Shown here: positions 1-7,427 of the stretch, piece by piece
Position numbering within the stretch: position 1 is the stretch's first letter
Layout: each line of letters opens with the position of its first letter
Position numbers and translations under genes: made by a program
Origin: Roseimicrobium sp. ORNL1
Lineage (GTDB): Bacteria > Verrucomicrobiota > Verrucomicrobiia > Verrucomicrobiales > Verrucomicrobiaceae
Assembly: GCF_011044495.1 (NCBI RefSeq)
Contig: NZ_CP049143.1
Location: forward strand, 5,766,001-5,830,000
Direction: 5' to 3'
DNA length: 64,000 nucleotides
Notes under the pieces: model-generated
The model's input: only the letters and a program-made list of their open reading frames with translations
What the model was told of the DNA's origin: nothing
The model's database searches: none

Positions 1-1
1 C

Positions 2-991
2 AATGGCAAGCCCACCTACGAAGGCCGCATGTGGAAGGGACATCGAATTGAAGGCCTGCTCATGAATGCTCGCATGGTGCAGGGAACGTTCGACGACCTC
101 AATCCCGACACGGTCGGTATGTGGGCGTACCCAGACACGGGCAAGTGGGATGCAGAGCGAAATGTGAATGAGTTCATCGCCGCCATGCCCGAGTGGCGCA
201 CACATGGCATGCTATCCTTTACCCTGAATCTGCAGGGCGGTTCACCGCAGGGCTATTCCAACAAACAACCGTGGCACAACTCCGCCTTCGAAAGCGATGG
301 CAGTCTGCGACCCGAGTTCATGGCGCGCACGGAGCGCATCTTGCACAAGTCGGATGAACTGGGGATGGTGGTCATCCTGGGCTACTACTACTTCGGCCAG
401 GATGAGCGACTGAAGGATGAAGAAGCGGTGAAACGCGGTGTGGATCTGGCGACGCAATGGGTGCTGGCGAAGGGCTTCCACAATGTGCTCATTGAGGTGA
501 ACAATGAGTGCAACGTCGCGAAGTACGATCACGCCATTCTGAAGGCGGATCGTATCCATGAATTGATCGACCGCGTGAAGTCACACACGAAGGATGGTCG
601 CCGGCTGCTGGTGGGCACCTCTTATGGTGGTGGCACGGTGCCAAAGGCGAATGTGGTGAGGGTGTCCGACTTCCTCCTGATGCATGGCAATGGCGTGAAG
701 GAGCCGGAGCGCATCGCAGAAATGGTGCGCAAGGCGAGGAAGGTAGAGGGATGGCGGCCCATGCCCATCCTCTTCAATGAGGACGACCACTTCGAGTTTG
801 ACCAGCCCATGAACAACTTCACCGCCGCTGTGAGTGAACACGCGAGCTGGGGATTCTTTGATTTCAGGTTCAAGGGTGAAGAATCGAAGCTCAACGAAGG
901 CTACCAGAGCGTGCCGGTGAACTGGGGTATTTCCAGCGAGAGGAAGAAGGGATTCTTCAACCTGATGAAGGAGATGACAGGAGCAAAATAG
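2..991 (+). CDS. TIM-barrel glycoside hydrolase-like protein, 5' truncated by the window
   Basis: The reading frame is open to the left edge, so the N-terminus is missing. The first internal ATG at 29 is not a convincing start because in-frame coding sequence continues upstream of it. The 320+ residues read as a clan GH-A type (beta/alpha)8 barrel. VLIEVNNECN has the Asn-Glu of a typical acid/base strand, and PILFNEDDHFEFD further on could supply the second glutamate. KGFHNVLIEVNNE resembles cellulase/GH5-type proteins. The family and substrate are not recognised, and whether it is secreted cannot be seen. It converges on the lipoprotein gene at 1110. Confidence 0.6.
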   Translation, partial: NGKPTYEGRMWKGHRIEGLLMNARMVQGTFDDLNPDTVGMWAYPDTGKWDAERNVNEFIAAMPEWRTHGMLSFTLNLQGGSPQGYSNKQPWHNSAFESDGSLRPEFMARTERILHKSDELGMVVILGYYYFGQDERLKDEEAVKRGVDLATQWVLAKGFHNVLIEVNNECNVAKYDHAILKADRIHELIDRVKSHTKDGRRLLVGTSYGGGTVPKANVVRVSDFLLMHGNGVKEPERIAEMVRKARKVEGWRPMPILFNEDDHFEFDQPMNNFTAAVSEHASWGFFDFRFKGEESKLNEGYQSVPVNWGISSERKKGFFNLMKEMTGAK

Positions 992-1036
992 CGCCCGCGC
1001 GAGAGGATGCGTGTCGAACCGGAGATGGAAAACGAA

Positions 1037-1066
1037 GAAGGCCGGAGCTTTGATGCCCCGGCCTTC
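1037..1066. terminator. Bidirectional hairpin between convergent genes
   Basis: Arms GAAGGCCGG (1037-1045) and CCGGCCTTC (1058-1066) pair perfectly around a 12-nt loop. The hairpin lies between the stop at 991 (+) and the stop at 1110 (-). The U-tract is weak, so termination is inferred from the stem and the convergent context. Confidence 0.5.
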
Positions 1067-1109
1067 GGTAGTGATTTTCAAAGATTGGGTTCGATGAACG
1101 AGAAGCGGA

Positions 1110-1856
1110 CTACTTCAGCTCGATCTTGACGGAGTCCTTGCCCTCGATCTTCACACCGTCCACGTTCTTGAACTTGGCAGCGGCTTCAGCGTTGCCCTCC
1201 TCCAATGAGCCGAGCACCTTGAGCAGGTTGTCGTCATTCTTGGCAACTTTGTCCAGGTCGAGTTCCATGAGGGTGATGGTGTCACCCGCCACGTGAGTAG
1301 CGTCAGTGCTGGCAATGCCGCCGGGCGCCTTGATCTCCATGGTGAAGTGCAGTCCGGCAAGCATGGGCTTGAACATGGCAAGCTGGGCCTTCTTTGCCTC
1401 ATCGGGCAATTCAGGCTGCTCGGGCTTGTTCTTCTTGTTGTCGGGATTGGTGACGGTGATCGTGTTACCAGCACGGGTGAAGGTCATGGGCTTCGCCTGG
1501 CCTTGAGCACCCTCGGCGGCATACTGCAGCTTGGTGACATCCGCCACGGTGTAGACGACCTTGGCGCCCTTCTTTCCATCCGGTGAGGACACTTCCTCAT
1601 GGGACTTCAGCGTGACGCCTTCACCGAGCGACTTCGCGCGAGCTTCAGCCTTGGCCTTGTCCATTACGGCTCCCTGGAGACCTCCGGAGGCATCACCACC
1701 ACCCAGGCCGGCCAGGAGGGAAGTATTTACGAGAGAGGTCTCTTCAAGGACGGCGGAACCATCCTTGTTGAGTGTGAGGACGCCTTTGTATTCGAGGCAT
1801 GAGGACATGCCGAGAGCGGCGATAGCAAGAGTAAGAAGAGAAAATAGTTTCTTCAT
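1110..1856 (-). CDS. Hypothetical lipoprotein
   Basis: A 248-residue protein opening with a lipoprotein signal peptide: MKKLF, a hydrophobic stretch, then the lipobox LGMSSC with the acylated Cys near residue 20. The mature part begins with a short beta-rich LEYKGVLTLNKDGSAVLEE segment and is followed by Lys/Glu-rich sequence. It is probably an envelope lipoprotein. I do not recognise the family; the start of the mature part (conversion of a Cys-Leu-Glu-Tyr into alternating strands) resembles lipoproteins of unknown function common in Verrucomicrobia and Planctomycetes. It is monocistronic between a convergent neighbour and the divergent SGNH hydrolase gene. Confidence 0.75.
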   Translation of the reverse strand: MKKLFSLLTLAIAALGMSSCLEYKGVLTLNKDGSAVLEETSLVNTSLLAGLGGGDASGGLQGAVMDKAKAEARAKSLGEGVTLKSHEEVSSPDGKKGAKVVYTVADVTKLQYAAEGAQGQAKPMTFTRAGNTITVTNPDNKKNKPEQPELPDEAKKAQLAMFKPMLAGLHFTMEIKAPGGIASTDATHVAGDTITLMELDLDKVAKNDDNLLKVLGSLEEGNAEAAAKFKNVDGVKIEGKDSVKIELK

Positions 1857-2071
1857 GGGGCGTTACTCTAGGCTCTTCCAGGCATGGAACACAAAGGGAA
1901 TACCAAAGTATAGTTTACGACGTTCCTGTCACACCTCCCGAAATCCTTACAATGACAGTCTCCCATCTCCCTGGCAGCATCCAGTTCCGCTCGCCGGATC
2001 TGAGGGGCTGGACGGGATCGACCACTCAATCGGAAGAAAGGTATGCGGTGCAGGCATCGTTCACCTGCGCC

Positions 2072-2767
2072 ATGAGACCGCGCACCTTCCTTCTCTCCAT
2101 CCTGACCATCGCTGGCAGCATCGCACTCGGCGTCCAGTCGTCATCAGCTGCAGATGCTCCGGCAAAGAAGCGTGTGCTCATCCTGGGGGATTCCATCTCC
2201 ATTGGTTACACACCGTTTGTGCAGAAGATGCTCGCGGATGAAATGGTGGTGCTGCGTCCAATGCGCGGAGACAAGCCGGAGAACTGCAGCGGCACGACCT
2301 ATGGCGTGGAGAACGTGGCTCGCTGGCTGCAGATCGATGGTGGCAAGTGGGATGTGATCCACTTCAACTGGGGCCTGCACGACCTCAAGCATGTGAAACC
2401 CGATGGCAAGGCCTCCGATTCCGCCACGGATCCACCGCAGGCCACCGTGGAGGTGTATGAGAAGAACCTCCGCGACATCGTGGCCAAGCTGAAGGCCACG
2501 GGCGCGAAGCTCGTCTTCGGCACCACCACCCCGGTGCCCGAGGGCAAAATGGCGGTCTATCGTACCGATGCGGATGCCGTGAAATACAACGCCGCCGCGC
2601 TGAAGGTAATGAAGGAAAACGGCATTGCGGTGGATGACCTCTACACCTTCGCCAAGCCACAGCTCGCGGAGATTCAGAAGCAGCCCGCGAATGTGCACTT
2701 CACCGACAAGGGATCCGAAGCGCTGGCAGGCGAAGTAGTGAAAGCGGTGCGGCAGGCCCTGAAGTAG
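2072..2767 (+). CDS. Secreted SGNH/GDSL-type hydrolase
   Basis: A 231-residue protein. I chose the ATG at 2072 because it begins a clean signal peptide (MRPRTFLLSILTIAGSIALG, cut near SSAADA); the frame stays open to 1952 but the extra 40 residues look non-coding. KRVLILGDSISIGY is SGNH block I with the catalytic Ser in GDSIS. HFNWGLHDL supplies the block III Asn and NVHFTDKGSEAL the block V Asp/His-type ending. Such enzymes are esterases or carbohydrate acetyl-esterases, so a deacetylase acting on polysaccharide is plausible in this glycan-rich genome. The exact substrate cannot be read. Confidence 0.85.
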   Translation: MRPRTFLLSILTIAGSIALGVQSSSAADAPAKKRVLILGDSISIGYTPFVQKMLADEMVVLRPMRGDKPENCSGTTYGVENVARWLQIDGGKWDVIHFNWGLHDLKHVKPDGKASDSATDPPQATVEVYEKNLRDIVAKLKATGAKLVFGTTTPVPEGKMAVYRTDADAVKYNAAALKVMKENGIAVDDLYTFAKPQLAEIQKQPANVHFTDKGSEALAGEVVKAVRQALK

Positions 2768-2785
2768 CCGCATTGACCTCCCAAC

Positions 2786-2812
2786 GCCCCCTCTCAAGAA
2801 ATGAGCGGGGGC
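2786..2812. terminator. Hairpin between convergent genes
   Basis: GCCCCCTC (2786-2793) faces GAG-C-GGGGGC (2803-2812), a GC-rich stem between the SGNH gene stop (2767) and the convergent membrane-protein stop (2822). There is no long T-run on either side, so it is a candidate only. Confidence 0.4.
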
Positions 2813-2821
2813 CGGGCAAGC

Positions 2822-3385
2822 TCAGACCGCGCGCTGTGTCTCCTGTAAGCGGCACCAAGCCTTCATCTTGGGTCGCGCGAGCAAGACAAGGATCGTGATG
2901 TAGACGGCTGCCCAAAACAGAGCCATCACGACGCTGGCCACCATGGCGCCGATCTCCATGCCTGTCGTAAAGCTCTCGGAGAGTTTTTGTCCGGATATCT
3001 CGCTCTGCATCTGGGCCATGGCGGGGGTGACATACTTATGGGTCATCCATGGACCAAGCGGAAGGCTGAGCAGGGAAATCGCCGCCCAAATCATGCCGAG
3101 GATGCGCCCCCAGTTCGAGCTCCTTATCAATCCGAGGCCAGCCACACCAGCCAACAGTGCGACCACGACACTTAGGATCAACGAAACGTGGAACACGGAG
3201 GCATACTCAGGATTTTGCTCCATGATCTTGAACACCGGGTTCTGGGCCTTCATCGCCGGAACGGCCATGTAAGCCAAATTCAGCAGAAATCCCAGCAGGA
3301 GCATGATGCCCCATACGATGAGTCCCACGCCAACCACCATGAAGGTCTTCGGCTTCCTCAGGGGGAGTGAAGGTGGTGTCTGCAT
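2822..3385 (-). CDS. Four-helix membrane protein, unknown
   Basis: A 187-residue protein from the ATG at 3385; the frame extends to 3421 but MQTPPSLPLRKPK followed by a helix is a more natural N-terminus. About four transmembrane segments are visible: FMVVGVGLIVWGIMLLLGF, a second at VFHVSLILSVVVALLAGVAG, a third at ILGMIWAAISLLSLPLG, and a last at MVASVVMALFWAAVYITIL. The tail is basic and cytosolic. The arrangement resembles small DUF-type integral membrane proteins that have no assigned function. Confidence 0.65.
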   Translation of the reverse strand: MQTPPSLPLRKPKTFMVVGVGLIVWGIMLLLGFLLNLAYMAVPAMKAQNPVFKIMEQNPEYASVFHVSLILSVVVALLAGVAGLGLIRSSNWGRILGMIWAAISLLSLPLGPWMTHKYVTPAMAQMQSEISGQKLSESFTTGMEIGAMVASVVMALFWAAVYITILVLLARPKMKAWCRLQETQRAV

Positions 3386-3528
3386 GGCGGAACTAGAAGC
3401 AGAGACCCTCCATGGTGTCACGCAAAATGAATGCCCTTGGAAATCCCGTCACGATTGCATGGCAGGTTGGAGCCGTTCCCCGCAACGGCATGCAGCGGCA
3501 CTACGAACGCTCCTGTTTCGTCCCGCGC

Positions 3529-4386
3529 TTACTTTTTCTTCTTGTCGCCCCACATCTTCTTCTCCCACGCCTTCTGCTTGCCCTTCACTTCACGCAGGAA
3601 GGGAGCCAGCGGGCCCAGATTAAGCACCAGGTAGTTGAGCCAGCTCAGCGGCCACTTCAGCGGGCGCTCGAAGTCGACGAACAACACGACGCGGTAGCCG
3701 GGGGTGTCATTCCACACTTCATGGTTCCAGGTGTCGTCGAAGATGAGTACCTTGCCCTCGTTCCAGGTGCAGGTCTGATTGGCGATGCGGATGCGGCACT
3801 GCTCACGAGGCTCCGGCACCAGAAGGCCCAGATGCATGCGCAGGATGCCCGCCCAGGCACCGCGATGGGAAGGGATGTGCTTGCGCGGCGAGAGGATGGA
3901 GAAAAAGGCAGTGGTCACTCCGGGGAGCTTCTCCAGCACCTTCATGGTCTCCGGGCAGCGAGCCGCATTTTGCTCGCAGTCCATGCCCACGGCCTTGAGG
4001 AAGAAAGTCTTCCACTGGTCATCCGTCTGGATGGCACCGACCTCTTTCATGATGTCCTGAAAGCTGGGCATCGAGTCGCGGTACTGCATCACGTTATCCA
4101 GCTCGGCGCGGACCTTCTTCCAGTCTGCCTCGACTTCGGGAATCCACTCGAAGTGCTCGTTGCTGTACACCGGGGGATCACCCAGCGGAGAGAAACGCGC
4201 CACGACGTCCTCAATCCAGTCCTGCAGATCTTCGAGCTTCTTCGCCCAACCGCTGGTGGCGGGCTTGATGCGGTGGGTGCGATCATACGCCTTCAGCGGC
4301 AGCTTCCCCAGCGCATGGTCTGAGGTCGGCGGCGGTAGAGGAGCTGGCACCTGGGAGGCAGGAGTGGCGGACGCGGGGGCAGACAT
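3529..4386 (-). CDS. Aspartyl/asparaginyl beta-hydroxylase-like dioxygenase
   Basis: A 285-residue protein with the fold signature of the Asp_Arg_Hydrox family (Fe(II)/2-oxoglutarate dioxygenases such as LpxO and aspartyl beta-hydroxylase). HIPSHRG (170-176) is the conserved turn after the N-terminal helices. His185 in RMHLGL and His222 in DDTWNHEVWN are the likely iron ligands, and Arg232 in YRVVLFVDFERP the 2-oxoglutarate anchor. The first 25 residues are Pro/Ala-rich and probably disordered, and the C-terminus ends in a lysine run. The substrate could be a lipid A acyl chain, a protein or a small molecule; this cannot be decided here. Confidence 0.85.
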   Translation of the reverse strand: MSAPASATPASQVPAPLPPPTSDHALGKLPLKAYDRTHRIKPATSGWAKKLEDLQDWIEDVVARFSPLGDPPVYSNEHFEWIPEVEADWKKVRAELDNVMQYRDSMPSFQDIMKEVGAIQTDDQWKTFFLKAVGMDCEQNAARCPETMKVLEKLPGVTTAFFSILSPRKHIPSHRGAWAGILRMHLGLLVPEPREQCRIRIANQTCTWNEGKVLIFDDTWNHEVWNDTPGYRVVLFVDFERPLKWPLSWLNYLVLNLGPLAPFLREVKGKQKAWEKKMWGDKKKK

Positions 4387-4524
4387 GGCTGGCTTGGCTT
4401 GGGAGAGAGCGTGCGTGCGTGTGCTTACGTGTGTGACGGAGTCTTCGATGAAGACTCGTTGACTTTTGCGACGGAAACGTCACCATCGCAAGCGTCCAGT
4501 GCATCCCGACACGTCGGGACCGAC

Positions 4525-4595
4525 GCGGGTGTAGTTCAATGGTAGAACACGAGCTTCCCAAGCTTGATACGTGAGTTCGATTCTCATCACCCGCT
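4525..4595 (+). tRNA. tRNA-Gly (anticodon CCC)
   Basis: A full cloverleaf can be drawn. The acceptor GCGGGTG pairs with CACCCGC, the D-stem is GTTC/GAAC, and the anticodon stem CGAGC/GCTTG holds loop TTCCCAA, giving anticodon CCC (codon GGG). The T-arm GTGAG-TTCGATT-CTCAT follows, with discriminator T. No CCA is encoded. A replication-gene island begins about 1.1 kb downstream, so this gene is a candidate integration site. Confidence 0.93.
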
Positions 4596-5011
4596 CTCTA
4601 ATACTCAACGAGTTACGAGGCAGTGCAGTAAAAGTGCAGTACTCAAGACGTCGGAGCACTTCAGCATTGTGCATGGGGAAGCATCGCCATACAGCACGGA
4701 TCAGCTCGGCATGTGTCGCTGAGCAATTCCTGTCGAGTCAGAAAGGCTGGCGTAAGCCCTCAAAGACGAGGCTGAACTCCAAAATGCATTGTCGGTCCTC
4801 TTGAACAAAAAGACACCATCAAAGCCGAAGAAGTAGCCTCATGACGGCCGCGGGTCAGTCCAATGCCCCCCTTGACTCCCCTCCACCCCGCATCATCTTT
4901 CCCGCGCCATGATCCGGCTTTGGCGCACTCTTCGCAGTGATTTCCCCCGGTGATGGGCTTTTTTTGTTGGAACGGTCCGGCGGCTTGACATCCCTGCTAG
5001 AGTCCGGGCGC
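4596..5011. other. Non-coding stretch downstream of the tRNA
   Basis: No convincing gene. Short open frames here have no recognisable domain. The stretch contains a short direct repeat (GTGCAGTA twice near 4622-4645). A weak GG-N10-GC sigma-54-like site lies at 4922-4935, ahead of the lipoprotein gene. It may be remnant DNA from an insertion next to the tRNA. Confidence 0.4.
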
Positions 5012-5398
5012 ATGAAGTGGTTTCTCCTCGCGTTCCCCCTCTTACTTGCCTCGTGCGCCAATCAGCTTCAAAAAACCGGCTCCGTTGATCAGTCTGACCG
5101 CAGCATCACTGTTCCGCCTGGGTCCGCGATGGCTCCACTAAAGAGCGCCCTGCTAAGGGAAGGTTGGACGGTGAAGGTGAAAAACGTGACCAACTACAAC
5201 GCTGGCGCGGCCTATGGCACCCGGTACGCTATGGAGGCTTCGGTGGAGTTCTACGACTACCTCTTCCCCTCTCTCCGTCCGGTGTACCACTATGACATTT
5301 CCCTTCAGGACACCAAAACGAACGAGGAAATCATGACTATGGGCGGAAGTGGCACCTCGGAACATATCACCGAAAGTCTGATCAAAGCTCTGAAGTGA
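5012..5398 (+). CDS. Small lipoprotein, unknown
   Basis: A 128-residue protein from the ATG at 5012. This start gives a short lipoprotein signal (MKWFLLAFPLLLASC, Cys15), whereas the upstream extension to 4937 has no signal character. The mature chain has a region around IPPGSAMAPLKSALLREGW that resembles the small periplasmic alpha/beta modules of envelope lipoproteins. The family is unknown to me. It is monocistronic. Confidence 0.7.
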   Translation: MKWFLLAFPLLLASCANQLQKTGSVDQSDRSITVPPGSAMAPLKSALLREGWTVKVKNVTNYNAGAAYGTRYAMEASVEFYDYLFPSLRPVYHYDISLQDTKTNEEIMTMGGSGTSEHITESLIKALK

Positions 5399-5679
5399 GG
5401 AAACCGGCAACCCGCCAGCACCCAAGGACACTGACGGGCTTGCATTCACTCAAGGACACCTCACCGCCTGCCTGATGGCGTGAGCGCCACCCTTGCCTCT
5501 GCCAGCCTGCCCACGGCAGCCGTATCGCGCTCTCTGGCCAGCTTTAGGCACAACCACAGCTCGACACCCGGCCCGCCGTTCTTTGCCCTCTCCTTGCCCT
5601 CCTCGCCGTGCTTGAGGCCGCATCCCACCCGAACCGCAACCCGAAGTTGAATGACGTTTCAGCCATCGGAGAGGAGCAC
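5399..5679. other. Intergenic stretch, start of accessory island
   Basis: No gene seen. An imperfect hairpin (CCCGCCAG against CTGACGGG, about 5409-5436) right after the lipoprotein stop may be its terminator. The rest is pyrimidine-rich sequence (repeated CCTTGCCCTC) without coding character. Confidence 0.4.
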
Positions 5680-5967
5680 ATGCGATTCCCTGTCATGGCC
5701 ACTTTGGAAATCCTCAGTGCTGGCATCTGTGGTGATTCATTTACGCACCTGCCTCATCGCGACCAGCGGCACTTCACCTGCTGCGAGGGCTGCGGCATGT
5801 ACTACAACAGGCGAAACTTTACTGAGGTCTGGTATCACGCTTCGGGGCACGATGCGGCTGCGGTAGAGAACATGCCCAAAGTCGCCCCCGGGGATCACGT
5901 TCGCCCTGGCCTCCGTCGGTATCACCGCCAGCACGACCACGTGAGAGCGCACCGTGCTGCCGCTTGA
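5680..5967 (+). CDS. Putative small zinc-ribbon-like protein
   Basis: A 95-residue frame from the ATG at 5680, which is preceded by GGAGAGGAG as a ribosome-binding site. The only distinctive part is TCCEGCGMYYNRRNFTEVWYHASGH: a Cys-x2-Cys pair followed by a Tyr/Arg pattern and EVxxH. That arrangement is seen in small phage and plasmid proteins of unknown function (a Cys-Cys...His zinc knuckle). The C-terminal third is Arg/His-rich and less protein-like, so the 3' end may be frameshifted or the gene decayed. Confidence 0.4.
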   Translation: MRFPVMATLEILSAGICGDSFTHLPHRDQRHFTCCEGCGMYYNRRNFTEVWYHASGHDAAAVENMPKVAPGDHVRPGLRRYHRQHDHVRAHRAAA

Positions 5968-5980
5968 CGCAGCGTTGCAA

Positions 5981-6000
5981 ATGTGTTCATTAGAACACAT
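5981..6000. promoter_or_regulatory. LexA-type SOS box overlapping a start codon
   Basis: ATGTGTTC-ATTA-GAACACAT is a perfect 8-bp inverted repeat with a 4-nt spacer. Its core TGTTC-N4-GAACA is the Verrucomicrobia LexA-binding motif as I recall it from the literature. The last two bases are the first two of the ATG at 5999, so LexA binding would cover the start of the following gene. Confidence 0.65.
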
Positions 6001-6334
6001 GCCCGCCACCTCCCGAATCCCTCACGACATCGCCAGTGCTACGTGCGTATTCCTGGAGCAGGCCACCAAGTGGGATGGCATGATTCTCGCCGGGATGCTG
6101 GCCCGTGGTGTCGCAGAGCTGGAAGGTGGTCGCGAGTTCCGCTTGGTGACTTGGGAGAAGCTTACCGCTCAGAAAGTGGCGGATGCGCTGTGGACGCTCA
6201 AGGAGCAGAAGGGCGATGAATTGAAGGCGCACGGCATCACCCTGCGACATGCCATTGCTGCCTGGGATGAGATCATCATGCGCACCAGATCCTACGACCG
6301 ACCTGTGCTTGGATTGGGAAACAAGAGTGCGTAA
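5999..6334 (+). CDS. Small protein of unknown function under a LexA-like box
   Basis: 111 residues from the ATG at 5999 (MPATSRIPHDIASATCVFLEQ). The frame can be extended to 5954, but that would place the palindrome inside coding sequence. There is no ribosome-binding site, because the LexA-like box abuts the ATG, so either translation is leaderless or the true start is an internal Met near residue 25. The sequence is mostly helical (WEKLTAQKVADALWTLKEQKGDEL) and has no domain I recognise. SOS control would fit a prophage or mobile-element gene. Confidence 0.55.
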   Translation: MPATSRIPHDIASATCVFLEQATKWDGMILAGMLARGVAELEGGREFRLVTWEKLTAQKVADALWTLKEQKGDELKAHGITLRHAIAAWDEIIMRTRSYDRPVLGLGNKSA

Positions 6335-6350
6335 CCCCTCCTCTCCCCCA

Positions 6351-7070
6351 TCACCTCCCATCACCTTCACTCCGCGCGCCCAGGAGCAGCCTGGCCCAGG
6401 CTCTTCTGAGTTCGGTCAGGTTGGGCAGGTGCTGGGTGGTGAGTTTTTCCTCCACGTCGGCACCGAGGCGTGCCAGGGCGTGGATGACCTCACGCACACT
6501 GATGGCGGAGGGGTATCCCTGATGGAAGGCATCGCCGGGGGTCTCTGTGGGACGCATGCCTTCGAGAGACCGCTCTACGGAAGCGAGGCCATCGGGATCA
6601 TTTTTCAAGGCGAAGATGGTGCCCGCGAGAGCCTGCTCGTGGAGCTTGGGCGCGCTGTCGCTGTCCGGTGAAGCGTCACCCGGCCGGAGAGGGGAATGCG
6701 TCTGCGCAGACTTCTCCCGAGCTCCGGACAGGGGTGGCCTGCGGAGGTCTCGCCGGATGAGGTCGTAGACCACTTCATCCACGGCGAGCTGACCATCCTC
6801 AGCCTCCGCAGCCAGGGCCTGGAATTCTGCGGGTCGCAACTTCACGAGGACGCACTCCGCGCGGGCGTCTTTGGTAGTGTCTCTCGCGGCAGCGAAAAGC
6901 CGGGCGAGGGCGTCGATGCGTGACTGGGGCCAATCGCTCGCGGTGATGAGGGTCCGCGCGAGATCCGCAAACGTCTTAACCCCCAGAAATTCAAGGGTTT
7001 TCGCCAGCGCCTTGCGCTCGTCTGGACTGAGCCACACGCCGACTTTGGTCTTCTCCGGGTCTCGCGGCAT
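6351..7070 (-). CDS. Ribbon-helix-helix-like protein, accessory island
   Basis: A 239-residue protein. Its first ~45 residues (KVGVWLSPDERKALAKTLE, then a helix ending in LARTLI) have the strand-helix-helix spacing of a ribbon-helix-helix DNA-binding unit. The middle is polar and Pro/Ser-rich (about 115-150), and the C-terminal ~80 residues are helical. It is transcribed away from the RHH-like gene at 7168, with a 30-bp palindrome between them, which suggests shared regulation or a partition/copy-control role. The family is not recognised. Confidence 0.5.
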   Translation of the reverse strand: MPRDPEKTKVGVWLSPDERKALAKTLEFLGVKTFADLARTLITASDWPQSRIDALARLFAAARDTTKDARAECVLVKLRPAEFQALAAEAEDGQLAVDEVVYDLIRRDLRRPPLSGAREKSAQTHSPLRPGDASPDSDSAPKLHEQALAGTIFALKNDPDGLASVERSLEGMRPTETPGDAFHQGYPSAISVREVIHALARLGADVEEKLTTQHLPNLTELRRAWARLLLGARSEGDGR

Positions 7071-7132
7071 GGGTGACTAACCGCGCTCAATCACAAAAAT
7101 CAACTTTTGATTGCACCCACAGTGACTCTCGT

Positions 7133-7162
7133 GTACACCTTGTGTGGTTACACAAGGTGTAC
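7133..7162. promoter_or_regulatory. 30-bp perfect palindrome between divergent genes (operator candidate)
   Basis: GTACACCTTGTGT (7133-7145) and its exact reverse complement (7150-7162) flank a GGTT spacer. The right arm contains AAGG, the only Shine-Dalgarno-like sequence before the ATG at 7168, so a bound repressor would also hide translation initiation. The partners are the RHH-like genes on either side. Confidence 0.6.
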
Positions 7163-7167
7163 AGCGG

Positions 7168-7365
7168 ATGAGAGAGGACGTAACGCACATCAATACCCCC
7201 CTCAGCAAGGCGGAGAGGGCTGCCCTGGAAAAGGTCGCCCGAAGCGAGGGCAGAAGCCTGGGACGACAGATACGGCAATTCACGGCCACCAAGCTTTTGG
7301 AGCTGGGTTTTCTCGAACGCGACCCGGCCACGGGAACGGTCTCAGAAGGAGGCATGCCGCGCTGA
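7168..7365 (+). CDS. Small ribbon-helix-helix (CopG/Arc-like) protein
   Basis: 65 residues from the ATG at 7168; the upstream GTG/ATG at 7144 would start inside the palindrome. HINTPLSKAERAALEKVA forms a strand followed by a helix, and SLGRQIRQFTATKLLELG the second helix, which is the layout of MetJ/Arc/CopG repressors. Sitting directly behind the palindrome, it is the obvious candidate to bind it and repress itself. It lies 62 nt ahead of the replication-initiator-like gene. Confidence 0.6.
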   Translation: MREDVTHINTPLSKAERAALEKVARSEGRSLGRQIRQFTATKLLELGFLERDPATGTVSEGGMPR

Positions 7366-7427
7366 GGCGAAGCTCCGCACACGCCCCGCGAAAACGCCAC
7401 ATCGAGCACCTGACCCTTCCCCTTCGC

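Noticed and set aside
4480-4674. Minus-strand frame across tRNA-Gly
   Set aside because: Antisense translation of a tRNA gene, a common spurious prediction.
4571-4804. Short plus-strand frame after tRNA-Gly that might be an integrase remnant
   Set aside because: No tyrosine-recombinase motif (R...HxxR...Y) is visible; begins inside the tRNA gene.
4920-4936. Sigma-54-like site before the lipoprotein gene at 5012
   Set aside because: GG-N10-GC spacing is right, but both boxes carry mismatches (TGGCGC and TCGCA) so chance is likely.
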